A stretch of 49,565 nt of DNA from an uncultured bacterium (lineage in GTDB: Bacteria > Verrucomicrobiota > Kiritimatiellia > RFP12 > UBA1067). Shown in pieces: positions 32,031-44,500 of this stretch. The stretch's first letter is position 1. Each line of letters opens with the position of its first letter. The notes beneath the pieces are model-generated. The model was not told the DNA's origin. It was given only the letters and a program-made list of their open reading frames with translations, and made no database searches. The stretch covers positions 1-49,565 of the forward strand of contig CADCCQ010000024.1 of NCBI GenBank assembly GCA_902799955.1. The letters run 5' to 3'. The translations under genes and the position numbers were made by a program.

Positions 32031-34786
32031 ATGAAGAAGAACATCGAATGCCGGATGGCGAGGAATGCAGTGGCGGTGTGCGCGGCAATGGCCGCGCTTG
32101 GGGCGTCTGCCGTCGACCCCAGGGTCCCGCCGCTGTTTTCGGGGAGCGTGATGACGAACGAGACGGTCATGTTCCTGGGCAATGACGACGCGGCGCCGCT
32201 CATGTACAAGGCGGACGAGATACTGTCCGTCACGAGCTTCGACCAGAAGACAAACTACGTGGAGGGCGTGGACTGGACGTTCGACCGCGCGACGCGCACG
32301 ATCCGCCCCACGTCCGGCACCAGGATGCCGCACACCACCGAGGGGGAGTGGTACCCCGCCCGCGGCAGGTTCAGGTGCGTCCTGCCGGGCCGCCCGTTCA
32401 CGTTCTTCTCCGAGGGCAGCGCGGTTTCGCTTCGCCAGGTCTGCGTGACCTACCGCCATTCCGATCCGTGGAACGGGCCCAGGATGCGCCGCGACGACTC
32501 CGCCGCGTTTGCGCCGATGCTGAAGAGGCTCGCGAAGCGCGGTGGCACGACGGTGTTCTACGGCGACTCGATCACCGTCGCCTACAATTCGTCTGGGATG
32601 ATCGGCTTCGAGCCGTTCATCCCCGGCTGGCCGAAGCAGGTACACGACGCAATCGCCGACGCAGCCGGCAAGGCCGGCGTCAAGTACGTCAACACGGCGG
32701 TGGGCGGCAAGAACACGCAGTGGGGCCTCGCCAACGTCAAGGCGCGCGTGATCGACCACGCGCCGGACTTCGTGCTGATCGCCTTCGGCATGAACGACAG
32801 GCTCTCAGCCGCCGACTACTCGGCCAAGCACGAGGCGATGGTGAACGCCATCCACTCCGCGCTCCCCGACGCGGCGATAATGCTCGTCCCGCCGATGGTG
32901 CCGAATCTCGAGATCGGCGGATTCGCCGGACGCGGCAAGCTCTTCGCCGAATACGAGAGGGCGCTCGTCGCACTAGTCGAGAAGTTCCACGCCGCGGGGT
33001 TCGCGCAGATCGGCTGCGCCAACGTCAACACGATGCACGCGGCGGTACTCGCGAGGAAGCGCTTCCGCGACATGACCGGCAACAACGTGAACCACTGCAA
33101 CGACTTCTCCGCGCGCATCTACCGCGACGCCATACTCGCCGCGATGGGGCTGATGCCTGCGGAGGGGCCCGAGCCGGTGAAGGTGGGCAACCCCGGCTTC
33201 CCGTACAGCGTGCCGGGATCGTTCCTGACCGTGTGCAGGTGCGAGAAGGGGAAGTACATGTTCAACACCTATTCGGGACTCTGGCTGCGCAACGTCAGCA
33301 CCTGCTGGCGGGAGAACTTCTGTCGTCTCGTGGCGTCCGTCGGCGGCAAGGACGTGGAGGTGACGGAGTGCGTGATGCGCGAAGGCTGGCTCGAGGCTAA
33401 GACGGAAAAGGGCTCTATCGAATTCGCCTACCTGCGCCCCGACGTCGTGCTCGTGCGTTCGAAGTCGCCGGAGATGCACATCCGCTTCGAGTTCCAGCAT
33501 CCGCGCCAGAAGTACGACTTCCCCGCGACGTTCGGCCGCACCATCGACTACCTCCACTTCAACGCGGACCGCATCCTGATGGACACGCGCACGGGCGTGC
33601 GCGACCCGGACCGCGGCAACACCGTGCGCGTCCATCCGTCGAAGGACGGCATCGAGGTGGCGCTCCTCGACATCCACACGGGCGACTGGGACGGCAACGA
33701 GGTGAAGGGGACGTTCGAGGAGGCCGTCGCGCGCGAGAAGGCGAGCTTCGAGCGGATGTACGCCTCGCTTCCCTCCGTGCCGAAGGAATTTGAGTGGGCG
33801 CGACACGAGGCGGCGATTCTCTTCTGGACGACCATCGCGGGTCCGCGCGGGATGTTCAGGCGTCCGATGATGCTGATGAGCAACAACTGGATGAACAAGA
33901 CGTGGAGCTGGGACCACGCGATCAACTCCCTGAGCCTCGGCTACCACGACCAGGACGCCGCGTGGGAGCAGTTCCGCTGCATGTTCGATTTCATGACTCC
34001 AGAGGGCATGATGCCAGACATGGTCTCCGACGAGCAGATCTTCTGGCTCGCCGTCAAGCCGCCCGTGCACGGCTGGGTGTTCTCGAAGCTGCGCGCGATG
34101 AAGGAGTTCCCGAAGGACAAGCTGGAGATCGCCTACGACCTCATCGGCAAGTGGACGAACTGGTGGCTCACGCGCCGCGACTTCGACCACACGACCTCCA
34201 GGCGTTCCTCATCCTACAAATGGAGTGTCTCGCCGACATTGCGAAGACGCTGGGCCGGGACAAGGAGGCCGTGCAATGGACCACACGCGCGAAGAAGATG
34301 CTAGACGCGATGGTGAAGATTCTCTTCGACGAAGACGGTGCGCCGCGCGTACGGCGTCTGCGCGACGGCGGTTTCGACCGCGACTCGCTCTCGCTCGTCA
34401 CGCGCCTGCCGATGATTCTCGGGAAGCGCCTCCCCGAGAAGTGCCGCGCGAAGATGATCGACGACATCAAGACCAAAGGCTTCATTACCGACTGGGGGCT
34501 CGCCTCGGAGTCCGTCAACAGCAAACACTACCATCCTGACGGATACTGGAAGGGGCCGATCTGGGGACCGTCCACTCTCATCGCGGTGGAGGGCCTGCGC
34601 GCGTGCGGCGAGGATGCGCTCGCGGACGAGATTTCGCTCAAGTTCTGCAGGCTGATCATGAAGTCGGGCTTCTCCGAGAACTTCGACGCGAAAACCGGCC
34701 AGGCGCGCCGTGATCCCGCATACACCTGGACCGCGTCCGCGTTCCTCGTCCTCGCGCATGAACTAGAAAAGCGAATGCAAAAGTGA
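32031..34786 (+). pseudogene. secreted SGNH esterase fused to a GH63-like glucosidase, broken by an internal deletion
   Basis: The first frame runs to a stop at 34304; the family sequence then continues in another frame from ~34193 to 34786. A signal peptide is followed by an SGNH hydrolase (~160-375): YGDSITVAY with Ser180, GMND, and NNVNHCND with His355; Asn replaces the usual Asp three residues before the His. The second half is an (alpha/alpha)6 GH63/trehalase-like domain (NKTWSWDHAIN, WLAVKPPVHGW, then DLQAFLILQME and YWKGPIWGPSTLIA). Between RDFDH (to 34190) and DLQAFL (from 34193) the roughly 30 residues expected in the family, normally including a DSGWDN-like catalytic segment, are missing. 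Either the gene is inactivated or the deletion is an assembly fault. Confidence 0.78.
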
Positions 34787-34821
34787 AAAGTGTAAAGTGA
34801 AAAGTGTAAAGTGTAAAATGG
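34781..34821 (+). repeat. 7-bp tandem repeat AAGTG(A/T)A
   Basis: Five consecutive 7-bp units (AAGTGAA or AAGTGTA) plus a degenerate end. The stop codon of the broken glycosidase frame (34784-34786) lies in the first unit. Confidence 0.85.
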
Positions 34822-34837
34822 AGTTGGGGATTATAAT

Positions 34838-34930
34838 GTTTCCAATGTGAAAATGTGGAAACAACCAATACCACTAACCAACTCCCTCAATTCCGCTATC
34901 CCACAATTCCATAATTCCACACTTCCACAA
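34838..34930. repeat. intergenic hairpin and ~8-bp AATTCCAC-like repeats
   Basis: GTTTCCA (34838-34844) pairs with TGGAAAC (34856-34862). From about 34887 to 34930 the word CCACAATT recurs every 8 bp with changes. No gene lies in the 270-bp gap 34787-35056 apart from these repeats and the promoter. Confidence 0.6.
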
Positions 34931-34960
34931 TCAACAAGCGCACACCCCCCAAAATCGCTC

Positions 34961-34990
34961 TTGATATTTTGGGGTATAGTGTGGTATAAT
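34961..34990 (+). promoter_or_regulatory. promoter TTGATA-18-TATAAT ahead of the DUF4160-DUF2442-giant gene unit
   Basis: The -35 is at 34961-34966 and a perfect -10 at 34985-34990, preceded by TGTGG. The leader to the DUF4160 start is about 60 bases. Confidence 0.8.
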
Positions 34991-35056
34991 GTCATTGTTC
35001 TGCAGAAAGGCGGGTAATGCCGTCTTGATGCAGAGTATAGAAGGGGTATGGACACA

Positions 35057-35326
35057 ATGGGTCGAGTATCAGCATTCCTGGGCATGATCTTCTATATGTA
35101 TCCAGAGAAAAACGGTCGTCACAATCGACCGAATGTTCATGTTGTCTATGGTGACGATGAATGTGTTCTATCGATTCCCGATGGCGAGGTTCTTGCTGGC
35201 GAGATACCAGGGAGACAATTACGTAATGCGCAGACATTCATTGACATGCGAATGGACGAACTTATGTTGAACTGGAAGCTTTGCATGGAAGGCAAGGATG
35301 TCGTATGGGTTGATCCTATTCGGTGA
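35057..35326 (+). CDS. DUF4160 domain protein
   Basis: The 89-residue protein fits DUF4160: the N-terminus RVSAFLGMIFYMYP, then RPNVHVVYGDDECVLSIPDGEVLAGEIPGRQLR, and DELMLNWKLCMEGKDVVWVDP at the end. ATG 35057 is preferred because it gives the family's normal start and lies 10 bp after AAGGGG; ATG 35048 is an alternative. DUF4160 and DUF2442 genes commonly occur as neighbours and have been suggested to act as a toxin-antitoxin-like unit, without firm proof. Composition is more AT-rich than the flanking genes. Confidence 0.85.
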   Translation: MGRVSAFLGMIFYMYPEKNGRHNRPNVHVVYGDDECVLSIPDGEVLAGEIPGRQLRNAQTFIDMRMDELMLNWKLCMEGKDVVWVDPIR

Positions 35327-35337
35327 GGAGGGAGGAC

Positions 35338-35586
35338 ATGTTGATGAATCGGGTCAAAGAGGTAAGGGCATTGCCGGGATTTCGCCTGGAAGTATCCTTC
35401 CGCAATGGCGAGCGCGGCGTTTTTGACTGCAATCCGTATCGCAATTACGAGTGCCTGTCCGGAATCTGGGCGGAGGGCGTGTTTGACAAGGTCGTCGCCG
35501 ATCACGGCACCGTGATGTGGCCCAACGGCGCCGACCTCTGTCCTGATGAAGTTTATGATAATTCTGTGAAAGGAACAACACCATGA
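35338..35586 (+). CDS. DUF2442 domain protein
   Basis: The 82-residue protein fits DUF2442: VKEVRALPGFRLEVSFRNGERGVFDC, GIWAEGVFDKVVADHGTVMWPNGADLCPDEVYDNS. The ribosome site GGAGGGAGGA lies directly upstream, 11 bp after the DUF4160 stop, so the two form an operon. Its stop overlaps the start of the giant surface-protein gene (ATGA at 35583-35586), which is unexpected for a small accessory pair. Confidence 0.85.
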   Translation: MLMNRVKEVRALPGFRLEVSFRNGERGVFDCNPYRNYECLSGIWAEGVFDKVVADHGTVMWPNGADLCPDEVYDNSVKGTTP

Positions 35587-38500
35587 AGAAGATGCTGCTC
35601 ACACTCGCCGCGCTGTTCGCGGCGTTCACGCCCGCGATGGCCGACGGCCTCGCGATCACGCCGACCGAAATCCCGGTCGCGACGCAGATGGTCGCCTACG
35701 CGCAGACCTTCGCCGCCACCGGCGGCTCGGGATCGTACAGCTGGTCCGTCGTCCCGTGGACCTACGAGACGGCCGAGCCCACCTACTCGGTCGGCGCGAA
35801 CGAAACGCCGCTCTGGGACGGCACGGCGATGAAGGGCAACACGGCCTACAAGCTGCCGTTCACGTTCACCTATTGCGGCACGCAATACGACACGATCTAC
35901 GTGGACAGCCACGGCTTCCTGATGTTCGATCCCAACTACAGCTCGTCCGACTATGCCTACAAGAGCTATCTCTCCTACGGCTACACGGGTCTCGCAGTCC
36001 TCTGGAAGAACTATGCCCAGGCGAGCGGCTGGGTTGACACGAGCGTGGACGGACAGGTCAGCTTCCGTTTCGAGGTATTCTACGAGTCCGGCGATACGAC
36101 CAACACCTGGGCGCACAAGACGACGCTCTATTCCGACGGCCGGATCCGCTTCGCTTACCGCCAGAGCGCGGGCGACAGCATCCCCGACAATTTCGCCATC
36201 GGCCTCGCCGTCGGCAACATGAGGGGCGGCTACAGCTACGCAAGTCTTCCGCTTGCCGGCGACGGCGATCCGATTCCGTCGAACGACTACGTGTTCAAGA
36301 CCTACGGCATCCCCGAGGGCTTCTACTTTGAGAGCAGCTACTACGATTATTCGACATATCAATACGTGCCAAGATTCTACGGACAGAGCACCAAGCATGG
36401 CCAGGTGCCTTTCGCGCTGAAGGTGACGGATGGAAACGACGGCACGGCCGTCACGAACTTCTACGACTTCGTCATTGTCGAGAATCCGGACAAGGAACCG
36501 GTCATCGACGCCGTTACGCCCGCCACGACGAACGCCTTCCACCGGCTCTCCGTCGGCGACACGATGGACTTCCATGTCGATGCGCACGACCTCGCCGACG
36601 GCCCGTTCGACATCAACTGGGTGTTCTACCGCTCTGACAGCCAGTATTCCGCGTCGACAAACATCGGCACGGGTGCGGACTTCACGTTCACGGCGACGCG
36701 CGAACTCTACGATTTCCAATATTCGAGCGGCGAGTCGGTCCTGAAGTGCATCGTCTCCGACGCCTTCTGGACGAACACCGTCACGTGGAAGGTCTCCATC
36801 CGCCGTGATACCTACATAGACTTCTGTGCCGCGGAAGGCGGAAACGGCACGGAGGCGAGTCCTTACAACAATCTCCGGGACGACTACCTAAAGTTCGGCG
36901 ACAAGATCATCATCGCGCCCGGCCGTTACGAACTCGACTACATGAACCTCGGCAGCAAGGGACTCCAATTCGTCTCGACGGGCACCATGGACGACACCAC
37001 GATCGCCTTCACGAGCGGCTACGCGCTTTCAGGCAACTACGGCGAAAGGGCATCCTTCACCGGATTCACGTTCGAGAATGTCAGCGGTGCCAGCTACGTC
37101 AACTTCACGAACTGCTCGCTGAGCGGAATCAAGGACCGCGACTACGGCATCCAGGACTGCGACCTCACGGGCTGCTACGTCTGGGGATGCTCCGTGTCGC
37201 GCAACCTCTTCACCGACTGCACGCTCGCGGACTGCACCGTCGCGGGGAACGAGATTACCACCACCGAAGACGAATACGACGACCTCGGCGCAATCGGCGC
37301 GAGGTGCCACATGGTGAACACGATCGTCGTCAACAACCTCGCGGACGACGGCTCGGAGGCGAATTTCAATCCGGACGAATGGTCCGCGCGGGAGATGTCC
37401 GCCACCAACTGCTGCACGATTCCGGCGATGACGGACTACGGCACGGGCAATTTCGAGGCGCATCCGTCGTTCGTCTATGCGACGATGGGCGACCTCAGGC
37501 TGCGCGCCGGGTCCGCGTGCCTTGCGGACAACCCCGCGAACAACACCGGCGCGTACAAGGGCCCGGGCGTCGAGGGTTTCATCGTCCATGCATTTACCGA
37601 TCCCGTGCGCGGCATCTTCTCGGATGGATCCGAACTACAGATCGTGGCGTCCAATGAGACGGCCTACGTCATGGTCAAGCCGCTCACCGACCGCGCGTTC
37701 CTTGGCTGGGTGACGAACGGGGTCGAGGTCGCGGGCGTGACAACTCCAGAACTCGCCATTGAGAACATCGACTGCGACTACGAGGTCGAGGCGCTCTTCG
37801 AATACAAGGAGTTCTATGTCAATCCGACAGAGGTTGACGATACAGGCGACGGTTCCGCCGCCGCGCCGAAGAAGACCGTCGCCGCAGCGGCCGCGCTCGC
37901 GCTTGACGGCGAGACGATCCTCCTCGCGGAAGGTACGTTTGAGCCGTTCGCCTTCACCTCATCGACCAGGATTACCTTCCTCGGCGCGGGCCCGGGCAAG
38001 ACGATCATCGACGGTGGCGGTTCGAACACGTGCGTCCGCCTCGGCTCCAACGCGACGCTCAAGAACGCGAGCCTCGTCAACGGAGCCGCCAAGAACTACG
38101 CGGGTGGCGTTTACGGCGGTACAATCGAGAACTGCGTCGTCTCGAACTGTGTGTCGATGTCTTGGTATGACTGCTACGGGGCCGCTGCCTACAACGCGAC
38201 CGTCGTGAACTCGCTTATCGTGAACAACATAAACACGAATTCGACATCCAGAGGCCGCGCCGCCGGCGTGAGCAACTGCAAGGTCTATAACTCGACGATA
38301 GCGAACAACGTTTCCGCTGGATATCCCGGCGGCGCGTACTACAGCCATCTCAAGAACTGCATCGTCTACGGCAACACCGCGAGGTCCGGCTATTCGGAAT
38401 ACAATGAAATCGGAAGCTGCCAGAACGAGACGCTCTCGACCGGTATTTCGGACGACATTGTGGCGCAGTCCAACCTCATCGGCTCCGATCCATGGTTCGT

Positions 38501-41500
38501 CGACGCCGCGAACGGCGACTACCGCCTGATCGCGGGTTCGCCCGCCATCGACGCGGGCGGCGAGGTGCTCGGTTTCGACTTCACGCACGCGACCGACCTC
38601 GCGGGCGACCGCCGCATCCGGGGTACTGCGGTCGACTACGGCTGCTACGAGGGCGGCGTCGTGACGGCCAAGCCCGCCGCGCCTGTCGCGACCGGCACGA
38701 GCGCCAAGGCCGGGAAGGGGCTTCCGTTCGTCTGGTCGGCAGTTCCTAATGCTGCTGAATATCGCATTTATCGCGGCACCGTCAATGATGCCGCGTCCGC
38801 AACGCAAGTCGGTACAACCACTGCTACAAACTACCTCGACCTTGCCACGACGGGTGGCACGGACTACTTCTACTGGGTTTCCGCCTGGAACTCGCAGTTC
38901 GGCGAATCGGAGAAGTGCGGACCCATCGCCGTGACGTCCTACGCGGACCTCAAGATCGAAACGGCGTCGCTTCCCGCCGCGACCGAGGCCGTCCCGTATT
39001 CGGTGCAGCTCGAATGCTCCGGCAACACGGGCGCCGTGGAATGGTCGCTCCCCTACACGGCGGTCACGCGCGAAGCCTCCACCTTCGACGGCGCGGTGGG
39101 CGAAGTCGTCGGCCAGGATTGGCCCACTACAAGCGAAGGAGATTATGTTATAACGCTTCCGTTCTCGTTCACTTGGTTCGGGAAAGTTTATGACAAGTTG
39201 ACAATCACCGAGTTTGGCGGACTGTTGTTCGGCGAAGTGGATGATTTTTGGATTACATGGGGTTCTTATAACATTGACAATTATTCGAAGATTGCGGTAC
39301 TTGAAGGACGCGAACGCATGGTGAAAGCATCTGAAATTCGCTTTGATGTGCAAAGCGACCATGTGACAGTGGTATGGAAGGGCAATTATACAAATTGGAG
39401 CGATCCGGCGGAATTCTCCGCAACGCTCTATCCAAACAACACCGCGCGACTGTCCTACGGAAGCAATGGGAACAAGCATGGCGGATACATCGCTTTCTCT
39501 GATGGTTCTGAAGATACCGTCACGGTTCTTAAAAACAACTCCACCGATGATATCGCAGGTATGGATGACTATGTCATCACCTCTCTGCCGAACGAGAGCG
39601 GACTGACGATCGACGAGGACGGCGTTCTTTCCGGTGTCTTCGACTATGCGGGCGCATACAAGGTGACGGCGCTCGTCCACGACACGGGCTACGGCGACAG
39701 CGTGTGGAAGACATGGACTTTGACGGTCGATGCGAACACGAACACGCGACCCGTGATCGACTCCGCCACGCCCGCCGAGGGCAAGGTGGTCTTCCCCATC
39801 GGCGACACGCAGACGTTCGCGGTCGCGGCGCACGATCCCGAAGGCGCGCCGCTTACCTACACATGGATCCTGAACGACGAGGTCGTCCAGACTGGCTCCG
39901 CCGCGAACTATGTAATGACGCCCCCGTACGCGGGCGTGTTCTCGCTCGCGTGCGAGGTATCCGACGCGCTTTGGACGAACGGACAGGTCAGCGCCGAGTG
40001 GGATGTCTACGTCGGGCAGAAGCTCTACGTGGACGCCGCCTCGACCGCCGGCGAGGAGGCCGACGGCACGCAGGCGAAGCCGTTCAAGACGCTTCAAGAG
40101 GCCGTGGACTGGCTCGGCGGCGGCGATACGGTGCTCGTCGCGCCCGGCACGTATGCGCCCGTCCGCGTGTATGGCGGATACATGAACGACATCACGTTCC
40201 GCGCCACGGGAAGCGCGGCGGAGACGATCATCGACGGCAACGGCGCGGCCTACGCCGTTGACGACTACAATTGCGCCAAGGAGTTCACGTTCGTCGGCTT
40301 CACAATCCGAAACGCGGGCGATCTGAAATATACCGGTCTTACGGGATCGGCGTCCTACGGCGTCAACCTGAAGAACTGCGTCGTCACCGGCTGCATCGCG
40401 GACCGCTGCATCGTCTACGGGGCGGACGTCGAGAACTGCACGATCTACGGCAACACCGTGACGCGCTACGGCGCGGCCGTGGGCTTCTGCACGGTCGTCA
40501 ACAGCCTCTTCTACGGAAACACGGCCGGCGGGACCGGCGTCGTCTACCGCTCCACGCTCGACCACTGCACGGTCTACGGCAACACCGCGATGGTCGGCGG
40601 CGGCCTCGACGCCACCTCGACGGCGGACCACTCGATCGTCTGGGGCAACACCGCCACGGCGGACGCCTCCACGGCCAACTACGAGGCGGGTGCGCAGTTC
40701 ACCGTCTCCTGCACGACGCCTCTGCCGGCCGGCGAGGGCAACATCGCCCAGAATCCGCAGTTCGTCGACGCGGCGGACGGTGACTTCCGCCTTGCGGACA
40801 GCTCGCCCTGCAAGGACCTCGACATGGGCTACTCGGCCACGGGCGTCGTACCTGTCGGCACCACCTACACCGTCACGTTCGACGCGAACGGCGGCACGCC
40901 CGCCACCACGACGCGCACGGTCGCGAAGGGCAAGGCCGTCGGCACTCTCCCGACCGCGACGCGCGCGGGCTACACGCTTAAAGGCTGGTACACCGCCAAG
41001 ACGAGCGGCACGAAGATAACGGCGTCCACTACCGTCACGAAGGACGTCACGTACTACGCGCAGTGGACGGCGCTGCCGAAATACACGGTCACGTTCAACG
41101 CGAACGGCGGCACCTGCGCCACGGCGTCGCGCAAGGTCTATCAGGGCGAGGCCGTCGGCGAGCTGCCCGAGGCGACGCGCGGCGGCTGGGCGCTTGTCGG
41201 CTGGTTCACCGCCAAAACGGGAGGGGCGGAAGTGACGTCCGAAACCGTCGTGACGAAGGCGGTCACCTACTACGCCCGCTGGACCGAAGTCTACGAGCTC
41301 GTGATCGACGAGAACGGCGTCCTCACCGGCCTCACGGGCACCACGCCCGCCGCGCTTGACGTGCCCGCCACGGTGACGGCGTTCGCGGCTGACCTCTTCA
41401 AGGGCGTGACCAAGATCACGTCCGCGACGGGCGGCGCGAACGTGACGAAGTGCGGCGCGGGCGCGTTCCGCGACTCGGGCATCTGGAAGGCCGCGCCGAA

Positions 41501-44500
41501 CGGCCCGGTCGTGGTGTGCGGTGTGCTTGTGGGCTACAAGGGGACTGTTCCCGCGACCCTCGACGTGACGAACGGCGTTCGCGTGATCGCGGATGGCGCG
41601 CTCGCGGGCGCAACAACGCTTACGACGGTGTATCTCCCCGAATCGCTTGTCGCGATCGGCGACGGCGCATTCAAGGGCTGCACGAAGCTCGACGACGTGA
41701 TCGGGCTTGAATCCGGCGTGACCGTGGCGGCGGACGCCTTCGAGGGCACGCTCCACGCGACCTTCCGCCTCACGTGGTCCGGCACGGTCGTGACTGGCTT
41801 CAAGGGCCCGATCCAGGCGGAGATAGTAATTCCAGAGAACGCAACAGGCATTGGCGTGGGCGCGTTCAAGGACCAGACGGCGATCACCTCGCTCTCGTTC
41901 GAGGGAACGAACCTCACGACGATCGGCGCCAACGCGTTCCAGGGCTGCACGGGCCTCGCGGAGGTCGAGCTGCCCGCGTCGCTCGCGACGATCGGCGCAT
42001 CCGCCTTTGAGAACTGCACCTCGCTCGCGGCGTTTGACATCCCTGCGGCCGTGACCACCATCGGTGCGAATACATTCAAGGGCTGCACATCGCTCGCCAC
42101 GGTGACGGGCGGCGGCTCGGTCGAGACGATCCGCACGGATGCCTTCGCCGGGACACCGTGGTACGACGCGGCGCCGGCGGAAGCGTTCGAGGAAGTCCGG
42201 CTCGGACACGTCCTCGTGCGCATGAAGGGCGACGTCCCCGCCTCGTACGAGATCTCGACGAACGTCTGGATGGTCGCGAACAACGCGTTCGATGGCGTCA
42301 CGACGCTCTCCGACCTCTACATCGGCACGGAGGTCGTCTCGCTCTGGGACCGCGCCTTCGCGGGCTGCACCTCGCTCGGCAGCGTGACCGTCCCGAGCGG
42401 CTGCCGCGAGCTGGGCGACTACCTCTTCGAGGGCTGCACGTCGCTCACCAACGTCTTCTTCCGCGGCCACGCGCCGACGAACGACGTGCCGAACGTCTTC
42501 TCGGGCACGCCCGAGACGCTGAAGGTCCGCGTCAAGGAGGGAAGCCGCGGCTGGATCGAGCCCGGTTCCGATTCGGACCTCGTCCCCGCGCGCTGGCCCT
42601 ACAAGACGGCGGACGGCACGCTCGTCCCGAACGCCCTGAACCGCGCCGTCTACGAGCCGGAGGACCTCCCCGGCGTCGTCCGCAGCGTCGTCGTCGACGG
42701 CAACATCACGAACGACACGACGTGGATCGGCGGCAAGGTCTACGAAATCCAGCAGGCCTGCTTTGTCGAAGAGGGCGCGACGCTCACGATCGAGCAAGGC
42801 GCGATCGTCAAGCTGCCACTCACAAGCGGCCGCGGCTACTATAGCGCTGAAAATGGCTTGAACGTCTATGGCACGCTCGTCGCGAACGGCACGCTCGCCA
42901 ATCCCGTAGTGTTCACGTCGATTCGCGACGACTCGTGGGGCGGCGACACGAATGGCGACGGCAACCGCTCCGAGCCGTATCCCGGCGAATGCAAGGGCGT
43001 GTTCGTCGAAGGACAGCACGCCAGCATCCAGGCGACCTACGCGAAGTTTCTCTACGGACACGCCATTAATCGCCATGGGGCGCATGCCTGCCTGATGGTG
43101 CACAATCCGGGCGCGGTCTCCCGGCTCTATGGCTGCGAGTTCAGCCACGCCGCGATGGACGGGTGCTTCATCAGCGGCGGACGCTTTGAAAACTGCGTCT
43201 TCACCGATTGCGACCGCGGACTCGTTTCTGTGGGCAACAATCTGCGTTGGGGCCTCGACGGCGGGGGAGAGGCATCAGTCGCCGTCAACTGCGTGGCCTA
43301 CGGCAACCGTGTCGGATTCTGGTCGCATACGTCGAGCATGTACATAACGAATTGCATTTCCGCGTTCAACTCGGAATACGGCCTCACGGGCGACGGCGGC
43401 GCCGTCTATTCCACGCGGAGCTGCCTCTGGAACCCCGACGGCGAGAACACACGTTACCAGAACTACCGGAGCTGGATCTACAACGTCGACAACATCGAGG
43501 CCGATCCGCTCTTCCTCGACGCGGAGAACGGGGACTTCCGGATCTCGGTCGAGTCGCCGTGCGTCGATGCGGCCTACGGCGACGTCGCGCCGGAGCTGGA
43601 CTTCTGGGGCCAGCCGCGCATGGACGTGAAGTACGTGCGCAACACGGGCTCGCCGAACGCCGCGGGCGAGTATCCCGACATCGGCATCTACGAGGTGCCT
43701 GGCTCGACGGAGCGTCCGGTGATGAATCTAGAGGTTGAAAATGTTGCCATTGTTGCCAATGGTGCCAGTTCCCAATTGCCAATTGCCATTGCGCCCGGTG
43801 AGACATTCACGGTCAACTACACGGTGCGGAACACGGGCACGGTGGCGGCGAAGGGATCGATCCGCGACACGGTGCGCATCAAGTCCGCCGCGAACGGCGG
43901 CACGATGGTCGCCGGCACGGTGACGCATCTTTACAATCTCGAACCCGGCGCAAGCGTTGAACTGACCGCTTCCGTCGCGGTGCCGTCCGCGCCGGCGGGC
44001 GAGTGGCTCGTGGGCATCGACGTGAACCCGAACCGCGACGTGTTTGAGCAGAACATGCAGAGGAACTCGCTCTGGACGGAGGACGCCGTCGAGGTGACGC
44101 TGCCGGAGATGTCCGCCGGCGCGGCCGCGACCGGCGCGACCCTCCAGGCGGGGACGACGGCGGGCTACGTCCTCGCCGACCTGCCGGCCGAGGGCGGCGT
44201 GGTGGTGATCACGGGAAGCGGCGGCTCGGCCGGAGGCCTCGCCCTACCTGTCGTCGCGCGCGTTGCGACGGGGCACATGCCGACGGCGGCGATGAACGAC
44301 GCGATGTCGTTCGTGCGCGCGGACGGCGCAATTGTGTTGGTTGTGCCGCCTCATTCGGCCGGCGAGGCCGTGTATCTCGCGCTGGAGAACATCGGCGTCT
44401 CGTCCGCGACGGTCGACGTGGCGGTGCAGCCGCTCGCGACGGAGCTGTGGTCGGTCTATCCCGAGATCGCGGCGAACGTGGGCGACATGGGCTTCACGTT

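Noticed and set aside
37959..43148. Minus-strand open frame of about 1,729 codons inside the giant gene
   Set aside because: It lies antisense to a well-supported protein with clear domains. Its own translation is Arg/Val/Ala-rich without any recognised motif, as expected from GC-rich codon bias.
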